Source of the DNA: Solobacterium sp. UBA1789
Lineage (GTDB): Bacteria; Bacillota_I; Bacilli_A; Erysipelotrichales; Erysipelotrichaceae
Direction: 5' to 3'
Assembly: GCA_002314515.1 (NCBI GenBank)
Contig: DCGB01000031.1
Location: forward strand, 3,529-19,749
DNA length: 16,221 nucleotides
Position 1 is the first letter of the stretch. Every line of letters begins with the position of its first letter. Positions 7,185-14,555 of this stretch are shown piece after piece. Under the pieces are notes generated by a model. The model had not been told where the DNA came from, made no database searches, and saw only the letters and a program-made list of their open reading frames with translations. A program made the position numbers and the translations under genes.

Positions 7185-7229
7185 AAAAGAACCCTTATAG
7201 TTGTTTTGCCCAACTTTTGAAGTTCTTTT
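7185..7229. terminator. Bidirectional terminator between GH3 gene and peptide gene
   Basis: AAAAGAAC (7185-7192) pairs with GTTCTTTT (7222-7229), and an inner AGTTG (7199-7203) pairs with CAACT (7211-7215). The A-run before and T-run after suit termination from both sides, as expected between converging genes. The stem is interrupted by an internal loop. Its left arm reappears at 16156-16171. Confidence 0.65.
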
Positions 7230-7247
7230 CATGCTGCATTGTTTTTT

Positions 7248-7556
7248 CTATTGACGATCAGGTCCTATGCAATATTCGCCATAACCAGGTAAACAGGCAT
7301 ATTCTTTACTATTGTATACAACATATGCTGTAACCGTAGGTGGAAATGAATAGCTATTCAAAATATATTTTTTATAGACACCTCGACCGATCTTCTGCAA
7401 ATCACCATTCGCAAGAACCTTAAATAAAGTAACGTATACATTTTCCTGCAAAGTATAGATTTCTTCAGCAGTGAAATAATAATAACTACCCTTTTGTCCA
7501 GTTCCACCACTTACCTGTTCCAGTTCATCTAAACTTAATTCTTTTCTTTTTGTCAT
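7248..7556 (-). CDS. Double-glycine leader peptide, putative bacteriocin-like precursor
   Basis: The 102-residue product begins with a short leader, KELSLDELEQVSGG (5-18), matching the double-glycine pattern (LSxxELxxVxGG) that C39-peptidase ABC exporters cut and export. Cleavage after Gly18 would release an 84-residue peptide with about 13 tyrosines and two cysteines, Cys88 and Cys96, separated by seven residues near the C-terminus (ACLPGYGEYC), which could form a disulphide. I do not recognise the mature part. It could be an unmodified class II-type bacteriocin, a signalling peptide or a RiPP precursor. No exporter, immunity or modification gene is beside it. AGAGG (7562-7566) gives a good start. 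It lies 78 bases downstream of the EAL gene on the same strand, with a possible promoter overlapping that gene's stop. Confidence 0.75.
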   Translation of the reverse strand: MTKRKELSLDELEQVSGGTGQKGSYYYFTAEEIYTLQENVYVTLFKVLANGDLQKIGRGVYKKYILNSYSFPPTVTAYVVYNSKEYACLPGYGEYCIGPDRQ

Positions 7557-7633
7557 ATCAACCTCTTAATCATTGTTGTTTCTTTATAAACATCTTTATT
7601 ATCTACCATGAATCTTACAGTATCATGACAAAC

Positions 7634-7662
7634 ATTATATTTTATTGTTCTTTTTAAGATAA
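7634..7662 (-). promoter_or_regulatory. Possible promoter of the double-glycine peptide gene
   Basis: Minus-strand TATAAT (7634-7639) overlaps the EAL gene stop and has TTATCT about 17 bp upstream. The -10 is perfect but the -35 is weak. It would give a leader of about 70 bases before the peptide ATG. Confidence 0.4.
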
Positions 7663-9251
7663 CTTTCGATATCGGCATCCGTTACAAAGGTTGCTGAACC
7701 ATAGGCCTTAATTGGCCGACCCAATTCATCAAATTCAGTATCATATCTGACAAAGAAAGGAACTCTGCCTGCGGTTAAAGGAATAACGGCTTCCAGATGC
7801 TTGACACCATTCGCAATCTGCTTGTGCCAGTCACGGTACATGTCAGCATAATCAAGCGGGAAAATGCCTGCTTCAAAAGCTGGTTCCGGATAATTGGTTA
7901 ACAGTGGTGGTAAACCTAAATCACGCATACAGCGGAAACAAGGACGCATTTCCTTTGTAGCAACTGTATATTCCCAATAGTAGATATTGGCCTGTTCAAT
8001 GACATTGCGGAATTTTTCTTCATAGGCCTCGCCTTCTGCCATCTTCCGTTTTTCACCAGTGATATTGCGTATTGCTGCATGGAAGATATATTCATTTTCT
8101 GACTTACCAATCATGATGATATTTGATCTGATACACATAACTTCATTACCACAACACGAAGAACTTAGTGTACGCCAGGTTTCACATTCTTCTTCTTCAC
8201 CGCTCCTGATTGCTTTTTGAAGAGTTTCTTTATATATCTGAGCAGCTTCGCCATCCATTGTATCTAAAATATTGGTCTTAACCAGATCTTCTTCAGACAT
8301 ATTCATGCCAATTTCTTTGATATATTTCTTGTTGACTCTCAATACTTCAACCGTGTCATCGCCATCATAATTAAAAACGATAGCAGGGCCGGCATAGGCA
8401 TTAAAAACCAGGGTATCCAATGATTTTTCACTCCAGAAGGAAATTGGATTAATGCTGTCTTTAAGCTGCATGTTTGAAGTTGTCAGACCAATAATCGACT
8501 GATTTAAAAGAGTATAGTAATCTTTTTCCGGCAATGGCTTTGAGTAAATATAGCCTTGAGTATATTCACAGCCAATAGATTTCATGAAATCTACCTGTTC
8601 TTTGGTTTCAACACCTTCAGCAATAACCGGCATCTTTAACCATTTGGCCATTCTGACAATCGATGAAATGATTGTTCCACCCTTGCCCTTAATATCGTCA
8701 TTCAAAAAGCCCATATCAAGCTTTAGAATATCGTAGTCAACGTCTTTTAAAATATTTAATGAAGAATAGCCACTGCCAAAATCATCAAGTTCAACAATAA
8801 AGCCATACTTATGAAGCTTATCTACAACTTCAATAGCCTTTTCTTTACCTTCAAAGGCAATAGATTCAGTTATTTCAATACGCAGTAAAGTTGGATCAAC
8901 ATCATATTTCTGTCTGATGTCATTAAGTTTTTCGATAAAACCATCTTCACAGGCATCATCACGTGAAAGGTTGATGGAAATTGGCACTAAATGAATATTA
9001 TCCTGTTTACATTTACTTAAGAACTGGCAGGCTGATTCAAAAATATATGAATCCAGTTTGCCAATCATTTTATTCTGTTCCAATATAGGAATAAAGACAC
9101 CTGGCGATATCATTGAATCTGGACCATTTAATCTGGCAAGAGCCTCCGCTCCTACTAACATACCAGTAAAATTATTATATTGAGGTTGATAATAGGTCTC
9201 ATATTTATTATTAATAAATCCGTTTTCAAAGATTTCTAAGATATCGTTCAT
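7635..9251 (-). CDS. EAL-domain c-di-GMP phosphodiesterase with PAS-like C-terminus
   Basis: The N-terminal EAL domain (about 5-250 of 538 residues) should hydrolyse the second messenger cyclic di-GMP to pGpG. Residues matching the known active site are intact: Glu36 (EAL), Asn94 (ISINLS), Glu126 (IEITES), Asp156-Asp157 (DDFGSGYSS loop), Lys177 (LKLD), Glu212 (AEGVE) and Gln232 (YTQGY). It should therefore be active. The C-terminal half (about 275-535) has two PAS-like segments, at about 280-400 and 410-530, joined by a helical linker, and is probably a sensor or dimer module. No GGDEF domain, signal peptide or membrane segment is seen, so it is likely cytoplasmic. Placing EAL before the sensor segments is less usual than the reverse order. 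GTGAGG (9259-9264) supports the start. It diverges from ansA; no cyclase lies nearby. Confidence 0.93.
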   Translation of the reverse strand: MNDILEIFENGFINNKYETYYQPQYNNFTGMLVGAEALARLNGPDSMISPGVFIPILEQNKMIGKLDSYIFESACQFLSKCKQDNIHLVPISINLSRDDACEDGFIEKLNDIRQKYDVDPTLLRIEITESIAFEGKEKAIEVVDKLHKYGFIVELDDFGSGYSSLNILKDVDYDILKLDMGFLNDDIKGKGGTIISSIVRMAKWLKMPVIAEGVETKEQVDFMKSIGCEYTQGYIYSKPLPEKDYYTLLNQSIIGLTTSNMQLKDSINPISFWSEKSLDTLVFNAYAGPAIVFNYDGDDTVEVLRVNKKYIKEIGMNMSEEDLVKTNILDTMDGEAAQIYKETLQKAIRSGEEEECETWRTLSSSCCGNEVMCIRSNIIMIGKSENEYIFHAAIRNITGEKRKMAEGEAYEEKFRNVIEQANIYYWEYTVATKEMRPCFRCMRDLGLPPLLTNYPEPAFEAGIFPLDYADMYRDWHKQIANGVKHLEAVIPLTAGRVPFFVRYDTEFDELGRPIKAYGSATFVTDADIESYLKKNNKI

Positions 9252-9313
9252 TGTTTTTCCTCACTACCTAATATTAATATTTTATCAAAATAAGAAACAA
9301 ATAATTAATTTAA

Positions 9314-9342
9314 TTGTACTTATATATTGGCCATGTTACACT
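9314..9342 (+). promoter_or_regulatory. Probable promoter of ansA
   Basis: TTGTAC (9314-9319) and TACACT (9337-9342) are exactly 17 bp apart, each with four of six consensus bases, predicting a start near 9349. It lies in the 115-bp gap between divergent genes. Confidence 0.5.
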
Positions 9343-9366
9343 TATCATGTTTTTAAGGACTAAAAA

Positions 9367-10368
9367 ATGAAAAAAATACTTTTGATTGGAACCGGTGGTA
9401 CCATTGCTTCTGTGCCCACAGATGATGGTCTGGTACCAGGCTTAAATAGTAATGAATTACTAAAAATGATACCTGAAATTGCTGAATTATGTCATGTCGA
9501 CTGCAGCCAGCCTATCAGTATGGACAGTACCAATATCCGACCAGGACACTGGATAAAAATCGCGGAAATAATTCAGAATAATTATGACAATTATGATGGT
9601 TTTGTTATTACCCATGGAACAGATACAATGGCTTATACGGCAGCTGCTCTGAGTTATCTGATCCAGAATTCTAAAAAGCCTATTGTCTGCACTGGTGCTC
9701 AGATTTCAGCATCCGAACGCAATTCTGATGCCGAGCGTAATCTCTCTGATGCCTTCATTTATGCCTGTGATGACAAAAGCTGTGGTGTTCAGATTGTCTT
9801 TTCTGGCTCAGTAATCTGTGGAACCCGAGCCCGCAAAAACTATTCCAAACGCTTTGATGCCTTTGGCAGTATCAACTTCCCGGAAATTGCCAGAATACAA
9901 GGTGGCAGAATCCTGCGTTTTATTGAAGACAACTATCAGGGTGATGTTATCTTTGCCAATGGTCTAAATCCTAATGTTGGCATCATTAAAATGGTCCCTG
10001 GTATGCGCCGCGATGTTATTAATTTCATGCTGGAACGCTATGATGGATTGATTATTGAATCCTTTGGTGTAGGTGGAATACCTGAATATGCGGACTTCTA
10101 TGGCGAAATTGAAGAAGCTCTTAAAGCAGGTAAATTCGTTGTCCTTACTACCCAGGTACCAAATGAAGGCAGTGATATTGCCGTCTACCATGTTGGCAAT
10201 GTCTTAAAGAAACGCAGTGGTATTATGGAAGCCTATGACATGACTGTTGAAGCAGCCTTTACAAAACTCATGTGGGTTTTATCACTTGATTGTTCCAATG
10301 CAGAAAAACGGCAATTATTCTATTCACCTGTTTATCATGATATTCTGCAGGCCGATCGAACAATATAA
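9367..10368 (+). CDS. ansA: Type I L-asparaginase
   Basis: The enzyme hydrolyses L-asparagine to aspartate and ammonia. At 333 residues with no signal peptide it fits the cytoplasmic, lower-affinity type I (AnsA) group rather than the secreted type II. The first nucleophile motif TGGTIAS is at 9-15 (Thr12), the second HGTDTMAYTA at 83-92 (Thr85, Asp86), and DSTNI at 53-57 supplies the substrate-binding Ser. The FDAF(G/A)S motif typical of the type I group is at 163-168. TAAGGA just upstream of the ATG is the ribosome site. It is a single-gene unit from its own promoter to a strong hairpin at 10371-10400. Glutamine as a side substrate cannot be excluded. Confidence 0.95.
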   Translation: MKKILLIGTGGTIASVPTDDGLVPGLNSNELLKMIPEIAELCHVDCSQPISMDSTNIRPGHWIKIAEIIQNNYDNYDGFVITHGTDTMAYTAAALSYLIQNSKKPIVCTGAQISASERNSDAERNLSDAFIYACDDKSCGVQIVFSGSVICGTRARKNYSKRFDAFGSINFPEIARIQGGRILRFIEDNYQGDVIFANGLNPNVGIIKMVPGMRRDVINFMLERYDGLIIESFGVGGIPEYADFYGEIEEALKAGKFVVLTTQVPNEGSDIAVYHVGNVLKKRSGIMEAYDMTVEAAFTKLMWVLSLDCSNAEKRQLFYSPVYHDILQADRTI

Positions 10369-10370
10369 GA

Positions 10371-10400
10371 AAAACAGCAGACAATTGTCTGCTGTTTTTT
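10371..10400. terminator. Bidirectional terminator between ansA and transketolase
   Basis: A perfect inverted repeat with 14-base arms (10371-10384 and 10385-10398, centre AATT) has A residues on its left and T residues on its right. Either strand therefore gives a hairpin followed by U residues. It ends both converging units. Confidence 0.9.
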
Positions 10401-10402
10401 AC

Positions 10403-11320
10403 TTATTTGATGCGATCAACAATCTTGTCAGCAGTCAGATTATAGGCTGCTAGAACTTCCATCATCTGGCCGCTTTCACCGAATTCGTCTTCAATACCGA
10501 TTGGAATAACTGGTGTAGCAATATCTGTTTTTGCCTTGATTTCGGCAACAGCACCATATAGACCACCGATGATACTGTGTTCTTCCAGAGTATAGATTTT
10601 CTTATGACTATTTAATAGTTTTAGAACGCCTTCTTCATCAATTGGCTTCAGACAGGCGATATCAGCAACTGTTACTTCAATATTCTTTTCTTTTAATAAA
10701 GCTGCCACTTTCAGAGCTTCCTGTACCATTAAACCTGTTGCCAAAAGACAGATATCCTTACCTTCTTTGACAACATTAACTTTAGTAATATCTTTATTAA
10801 AGTTTTCATCATAGACATCATCAACCTTACCACGACCCAGGCGTACATAACATGGACCATTTACCTTAGTAACATAGTCAATGACAGCCTTAGTCTCATA
10901 CTGATCAGATGGTACAAATACCTGCATATTTGGAACACTACGCATTAAAGCTATGTCTTCAACAGCCTGATGAGAAGCGCCATCTTCACCAACAGTTAAA
11001 CCAGCATGGGTAGCACAGACTTTAACATTTAGTTTTGGATAGCAGATTGAATTACGAATAATTTCAAAAGCTCTTCCAGCTGCAAAAATTGCAAAAGTTG
11101 ATGCAAAAACTGTCTTGCCACTGGCGGCCATACCAGCAGCCATACCCATTAGATTTGCCTCAGCAATACCGGCATTAAAATGACGCTCAGGACAAACTTT
11201 TTTTGCCAGTGAAGTACGAGTTGATCCGGACAGGTCCGCATCGATAACTACGATATTCGGATTTTCAACGATTAGTTCAGCTAATTTTTCGCCATAAGCC
11301 AGTCTCGTTTCTTTTGCCAT
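10403..11320 (-). CDS. Transketolase, C-terminal subunit
   Basis: This is the second half of a split transketolase, moving two-carbon units between sugar phosphates in the non-oxidative pentose phosphate pathway. The 305 residues cover the pyrimidine-binding domain and C-terminal domain. The catalytic Glu that activates thiamine diphosphate is Glu54 in FNAGIAEANLMGMAAG (48-63), and the SHQAVEDIALMRSVPN signature follows at about 116-131. GGAGG (11330-11334) lies inside the end of the upstream gene. The two transketolase genes are one base apart, so equal translation of the two subunits is expected. Sequence of DXS or pyruvate dehydrogenase type is excluded by the partner's features. Such split forms occur in many Bacillota and archaea. 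Confidence 0.95.
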   Translation of the reverse strand: MAKETRLAYGEKLAELIVENPNIVVIDADLSGSTRTSLAKKVCPERHFNAGIAEANLMGMAAGMAASGKTVFASTFAIFAAGRAFEIIRNSICYPKLNVKVCATHAGLTVGEDGASHQAVEDIALMRSVPNMQVFVPSDQYETKAVIDYVTKVNGPCYVRLGRGKVDDVYDENFNKDITKVNVVKEGKDICLLATGLMVQEALKVAALLKEKNIEVTVADIACLKPIDEEGVLKLLNSHKKIYTLEEHSIIGGLYGAVAEIKAKTDIATPVIPIGIEDEFGESGQMMEVLAAYNLTADKIVDRIK

Positions 11321-11321
11321 C

Positions 11322-12134
11322 TTATTTATCCTCCAGTTCGCTCATTGCCTGATTGAATTGTTCCTCATTTGGAGCAACTCCATGCCATGATGCCTGATTT
11401 TCCATAAAGGAAACACCCTTACCTTTTACTGTTTTGCAAACGATTGCGGTTGGGCAACCCTTAGTATTTTTTGCCTCATTGATAGCATTTCTGATCTGAT
11501 CAAAATCATGTCCATCAATAGTAATGACATGGAAGCCAAAGGCTTCTGCTTTCTTATCAAGTGGTGTTGGATTCATGACATCTGTAACCTTGCCATCGAT
11601 CTGTAAACCATTGTTGTCAAAGATAACTGTCAGATTATCCAGCTTATAATGACCAGCTGCCATCATTGCTTCCCAAACCAGACCTTCTTCAGATTCACCA
11701 TCGCCAACAAGAGTATAAATACGATGGCCATTGTTATCGAGACTATTGGCAAGTGCCATACCAACAGCTGTAGAAATGCCCTGGCCTAAAGAACCTGTTG
11801 ACATGTCAACACCAGCGATATAGTTCATATTTGGATGACCCTGCAGTTTAGAACCGAGTTTTCTGAAACCATGAATATCTTCTTCCAGTAAACCCTTTTG
11901 AGCCAGAACACCATATAAGGCAGGTGAAGCATGACCCTTTGATAATACAAAGCGATCACGATCGATGCCATTGATATTATCTTTGTTGATATCCATTGCT
12001 TCAAAATACAGGTAAGTTAAAATATCTGCACAGCTCAAAGATCCACCTGGATGTCCACTTTGAGCACTGTATACCATTGAGACGATGTTTCGACGTACGC
12101 CCAATGCTTCTTTTTTTAATAGATTATTGTCCAT
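11322..12134 (-). CDS. Transketolase, N-terminal subunit
   Basis: This is the first half of the split transketolase, 270 residues, binding the thiamine diphosphate pyrophosphate and Mg2+. The motif starts at GDGESEEG (144-151) and closes with DNNGLQIDG (173-181), where Asn175 region completes the GDG-x(~28)-NN pattern. Active-site His residues typical of the family are visible in SGHPGGSLS (His28), KGHASPALY (His68) and LQGHPN (His100). The start is supported by GGAGGG (12141-12146), six bases upstream of the ATG. The gene is the first of a two-gene operon with a promoter at 12153-12181 and diverges from rarA. The complete enzyme needs both subunits, giving a heterotetramer-like assembly by analogy with the fused homodimer. 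Confidence 0.96.
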   Translation of the reverse strand: MDNNLLKKEALGVRRNIVSMVYSAQSGHPGGSLSCADILTYLYFEAMDINKDNINGIDRDRFVLSKGHASPALYGVLAQKGLLEEDIHGFRKLGSKLQGHPNMNYIAGVDMSTGSLGQGISTAVGMALANSLDNNGHRIYTLVGDGESEEGLVWEAMMAAGHYKLDNLTVIFDNNGLQIDGKVTDVMNPTPLDKKAEAFGFHVITIDGHDFDQIRNAINEAKNTKGCPTAIVCKTVKGKGVSFMENQASWHGVAPNEEQFNQAMSELEDK

Positions 12135-12152
12135 AAGGTACCCTCCGTTTTA

Positions 12153-12181
12153 ATATTATCATTATTCATCGCCCATTACAA
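12153..12181 (-). promoter_or_regulatory. Promoter of the transketolase operon
   Basis: On the minus strand TTGTAA (12176-12181) and TAATAT (12153-12158) are 17 bp apart. The -35 falls in the same place where an upstream element for the divergent rarA promoter would be, so the two promoters may compete. Confidence 0.6.
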
Positions 12182-12200
12182 AAGACAAAAAAATATAAGC

Positions 12201-12206
12201 TATAAT
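12201..12206 (+). promoter_or_regulatory. -10 box of rarA, implying a leaderless mRNA
   Basis: A perfect TATAAT ends six bases before the rarA ATG (12213), so transcription should begin at or next to the A of the start codon. No Shine-Dalgarno is present in the preceding A/T-rich stretch. No strong -35 is seen at 16-18 bp (TACAAA at 12177-12182 is the best). Confidence 0.6.
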
Positions 12207-12212
12207 AAGACT

Positions 12213-13472
12213 ATGAGACAACCATTGGCCTTTCGCATGCGACCAAAGACACTTGATGAAGTTCTTGGTCAGAAACACCTTACCGCAAAAGATGGTATTA
12301 TTCGTAAATGCCTTAATGAGGATGTCTTTTTTTCCTGTATTTTCTTTGGTCCTCCTGGTGTAGGCAAAACTACAATGGCAGAAGTAATTGCCAATGAACT
12401 GCATAAACCTTTTCGACGTTTTAATGCAGTTACTGGCAATAAGAAAGATCTTGATGCCATTTTTCTGGAAGCCAGACTTTCCAATCAGCTGATTCTGATT
12501 TGCGATGAAGTCCATCGTTTGAATAAAGATAAGCAGGATCTTTTATTGCCTCATGTTGAAGATGGTTCAATTATTTTAATTGGTGCTACTACTGCTAATC
12601 CCTATCATTCAATTAATCCGGCTATTCGCAGTCGCTGCCACCTTTTTGAATTAAAGGCTTTGCAGAAAGAAGATATCAAGGAAGCCGTTATTCACGCTAT
12701 CAATAGTCCAGATGGTTTAAATAATAAATGCAGTATCGATGATGATGCTATCGAACTCATCTGCAATGTTGCCAATGGTGATGTCCGTTATGCCCTGAAT
12801 ATTCTGGAAATTTCGGCAATTGTTGCTGGTGATTCAAATATTACCAGAGATATTGTTGAAGAACGCTGTAAAATGGCCAATCAGCGTTCTTTTGCCTCGG
12901 AAGATGGCCACTATGATCTATTGTCAGCGTTTCAAAAAAGTATTCGTGGCAGTGATGTTAATGCCGCCTTGTATTATCTATCGCTGTTAGCACAAATTGG
13001 CGATGTTGAATCAATCGAAAGAAGACTATTAATTATTGCCTATGAAGATATTGGCCTTGCCAACCCGGCATTGATTGCCAGAACTATCAGTGCCTGTGAA
13101 ACAGCCGAAAGAACCGGCTTCCCAGAAGCAATTATCCCCCTTGGTGTTCATATCATTGACCTTTGTCTTTCACCAAAATCCCGTACTGGAGTTGATGCCA
13201 TCAAAAAAGCTCGAGCACTGGTTGAAGAAAAAGCCTATGAACAACCTAATTATCTAAAACTGACACCTGTTGGCCTTGGACCTGATGAACAGTATTCCTA
13301 TGACCGCTACGATTGTTTCCATCAGATACAATATCTGCCTGATGAAATAAAAGATATCGAATTTATCACAGGCTTCAATACAAATCGCTATGAGACGCAA
13401 TTAAAAGCCATCTACGAAGAATTAAAGAAAAATCCAAGGACTAATGACCTTAAGAAATTATATTCAAAATAA
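12213..13472 (+). CDS. rarA: Replication-associated recombination protein A (RarA/MgsA), AAA+ ATPase
   Basis: RarA (MgsA in E. coli, Mgs1/WRNIP1 in eukaryotes) is a clamp-loader-like AAA+ ATPase acting at stalled replication forks. The 419 residues are full length. The N-terminal RPKTLDEVLGQKHL (10-23) is the usual clamp-loader entry, Walker A is GPPGVGKTT (46-54), and Walker B is LILICDEVHR (93-102) with Asp98-Glu99. Sensor 1 is GATTANP (124-130) and the arginine finger is in RSRC (139-142). The C-terminal tetramerisation region includes RRLLIIAYEDIGLANP and the late LGPDEQYSYDRYD motif. The start has a -10 box six bases away and no ribosome site, so it is probably leaderless. A GNAT gene follows 11 bases after its stop. 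Confidence 0.96.
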   Translation: MRQPLAFRMRPKTLDEVLGQKHLTAKDGIIRKCLNEDVFFSCIFFGPPGVGKTTMAEVIANELHKPFRRFNAVTGNKKDLDAIFLEARLSNQLILICDEVHRLNKDKQDLLLPHVEDGSIILIGATTANPYHSINPAIRSRCHLFELKALQKEDIKEAVIHAINSPDGLNNKCSIDDDAIELICNVANGDVRYALNILEISAIVAGDSNITRDIVEERCKMANQRSFASEDGHYDLLSAFQKSIRGSDVNAALYYLSLLAQIGDVESIERRLLIIAYEDIGLANPALIARTISACETAERTGFPEAIIPLGVHIIDLCLSPKSRTGVDAIKKARALVEEKAYEQPNYLKLTPVGLGPDEQYSYDRYDCFHQIQYLPDEIKDIEFITGFNTNRYETQLKAIYEELKKNPRTNDLKKLYSK

Positions 13473-13483
13473 GGAGTTTAAAT

Positions 13484-14068
13484 ATGCTAGATCGTTCTGT
13501 TCCCTATTACAACATTCTAATGAAAAGAAATGCCGGAATCCCCGTCCAACACTATGATTTACCTGAAGGCTATTCCTTCAAAATGTATGAAGAAGGCAAT
13601 GAAAAAGACTGGGCCGCCATCGAAGTATCTGTTTTAGAATACATCGATGAACAGGCTGCCTTAAATAAATTCAAGAAATTTATGGCCATCACTGACGAAA
13701 CCAAAAGAAGAGTATGCTTCATTGTTGCCCCAAACAACGAAATCGTTGGCACCGCCTCCATCTGGTGGGAATATTCCGGCCAAAGAAGAGACCCATGGGT
13801 CAATTATGTAGCCATTAAACCACAATATCAGGGTAAAGGACTATCCAAAGCCCTCATATCCCACATCCTTGAATTATCTTTAATAATTGAAGGCGATAGA
13901 AATGTCTACCTCCACACCCAAACCTGGAGTCATATTGCAGTTAGATTATATCAGTCCTTCAATTTCGAAATAACCGAAGAACCAAATCTCTACAAATACA
14001 AAAACGACGAATATACCCAAGCCAGAGAAATATTAAAGCAATGCTGGGCCAAGTATCCAAAAAGATAA
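13484..14068 (+). CDS. GNAT family N-acetyltransferase
   Basis: This 194-residue protein has a GNAT fold, transferring an acyl group (usually acetyl) from CoA to an unknown amine. The central strand VGTASIWWE (about 86-94), the strand VNYVAIKPQYQGKGLSKALI with the acetyl-CoA loop QYQGKG near residues 113-118, and the late AVRLYQSFNFE (about 148-158) are the standard motifs. Residues 1-25 form an extra N-terminal segment. AAGGAG (13471-13476) overlaps the rarA stop and gives a clear start, so the gene is probably co-transcribed with rarA. Codon choice is more C-ending (ACC, ATC, CCC) than in the neighbours, which may reflect a different history. The substrate cannot be named; a bidirectional terminator follows. 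Confidence 0.85.
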   Translation: MLDRSVPYYNILMKRNAGIPVQHYDLPEGYSFKMYEEGNEKDWAAIEVSVLEYIDEQAALNKFKKFMAITDETKRRVCFIVAPNNEIVGTASIWWEYSGQRRDPWVNYVAIKPQYQGKGLSKALISHILELSLIIEGDRNVYLHTQTWSHIAVRLYQSFNFEITEEPNLYKYKNDEYTQAREILKQCWAKYPKR

Positions 14069-14088
14069 CTAATAATTTCTATCTCAAA

Positions 14089-14110
14089 AAAAGCCCATAA
14101 TAGGGCTTTT
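14089..14110. terminator. Bidirectional terminator between GNAT and VOC genes
   Basis: AAAAGCCC (14089-14096) pairs with GGGCTTTT (14103-14110) around a six-base loop. A-rich sequence on the left and T residues in the right arm serve both converging genes. Confidence 0.85.
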
Positions 14111-14128
14111 CATCATGACTGTCAATTA

Positions 14129-14500
14129 TTATTTTTTTATATGTTTAACCAAAGTAATATTGATACCTTGATTATCCTTGACAAAGAGGTTTATACCACT
14201 TGATGTTTCAAAAGGACCAGCAGTAATCGTAGCACCTTTCTGTTTTAATTCTTCAGCAGCTGCTTCTATATCATCAACATTCATTCTAAAACCATAAAGA
14301 CCAGCAGGAATTGTTACAGGACCACTGCTTACGGTTTCCATAACTTCCATTTCCAAGTCACCACAACTCAATATATAAACATGACTTCCAATCCTGGTAA
14401 CCGCATCATGCTTAATTTCAAAACCAAGGTTCTTATAAAACTCGATAGTTTCTGCAGCGTTGTCAGTCGCAACAATTGGGTACAATGATTTAACTTTCAT
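14129..14500 (-). CDS. VOC (glyoxalase/bleomycin resistance-like) superfamily protein
   Basis: This 123-residue protein has the paired beta-alpha-beta-beta-beta modules of the VOC fold: IVATDNAAETIEFYKNLGFEI (9-29) opens the first, and GFRMNVDDIEAAAEELKQKGA (70-90) opens the second. In metal-dependent VOC enzymes a His or Glu ends the first strand, another starts the second module and a Glu ends the last strand. Here these places read Tyr7-Pro8, Tyr69-Gly70 and the VKH of ITLVKH, so a bound metal and glyoxalase I activity look unlikely; a binding or resistance-type role is more plausible. AAGGAG (14508-14513) sets the start, and a well-spaced promoter lies at 14527-14555. Monocistronic. The ligand is unknown. 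Confidence 0.85.
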   Translation of the reverse strand: MKVKSLYPIVATDNAAETIEFYKNLGFEIKHDAVTRIGSHVYILSCGDLEMEVMETVSSGPVTIPAGLYGFRMNVDDIEAAAEELKQKGATITAGPFETSSGINLFVKDNQGINITLVKHIKK

Positions 14501-14526
14501 TAATCTTCTCCTTATTAGCTAATTTC

Positions 14527-14555
14527 ATTTTATTGCTAGATATCATTGTTTTCAA
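14527..14555 (-). promoter_or_regulatory. Promoter of the VOC gene
   Basis: Minus-strand TTGAAA (14550-14555) and TAAAAT (14527-14532) are exactly 17 bp apart, each near consensus. The -35 overlaps the stop codon of the upstream coding remnant. Confidence 0.65.
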
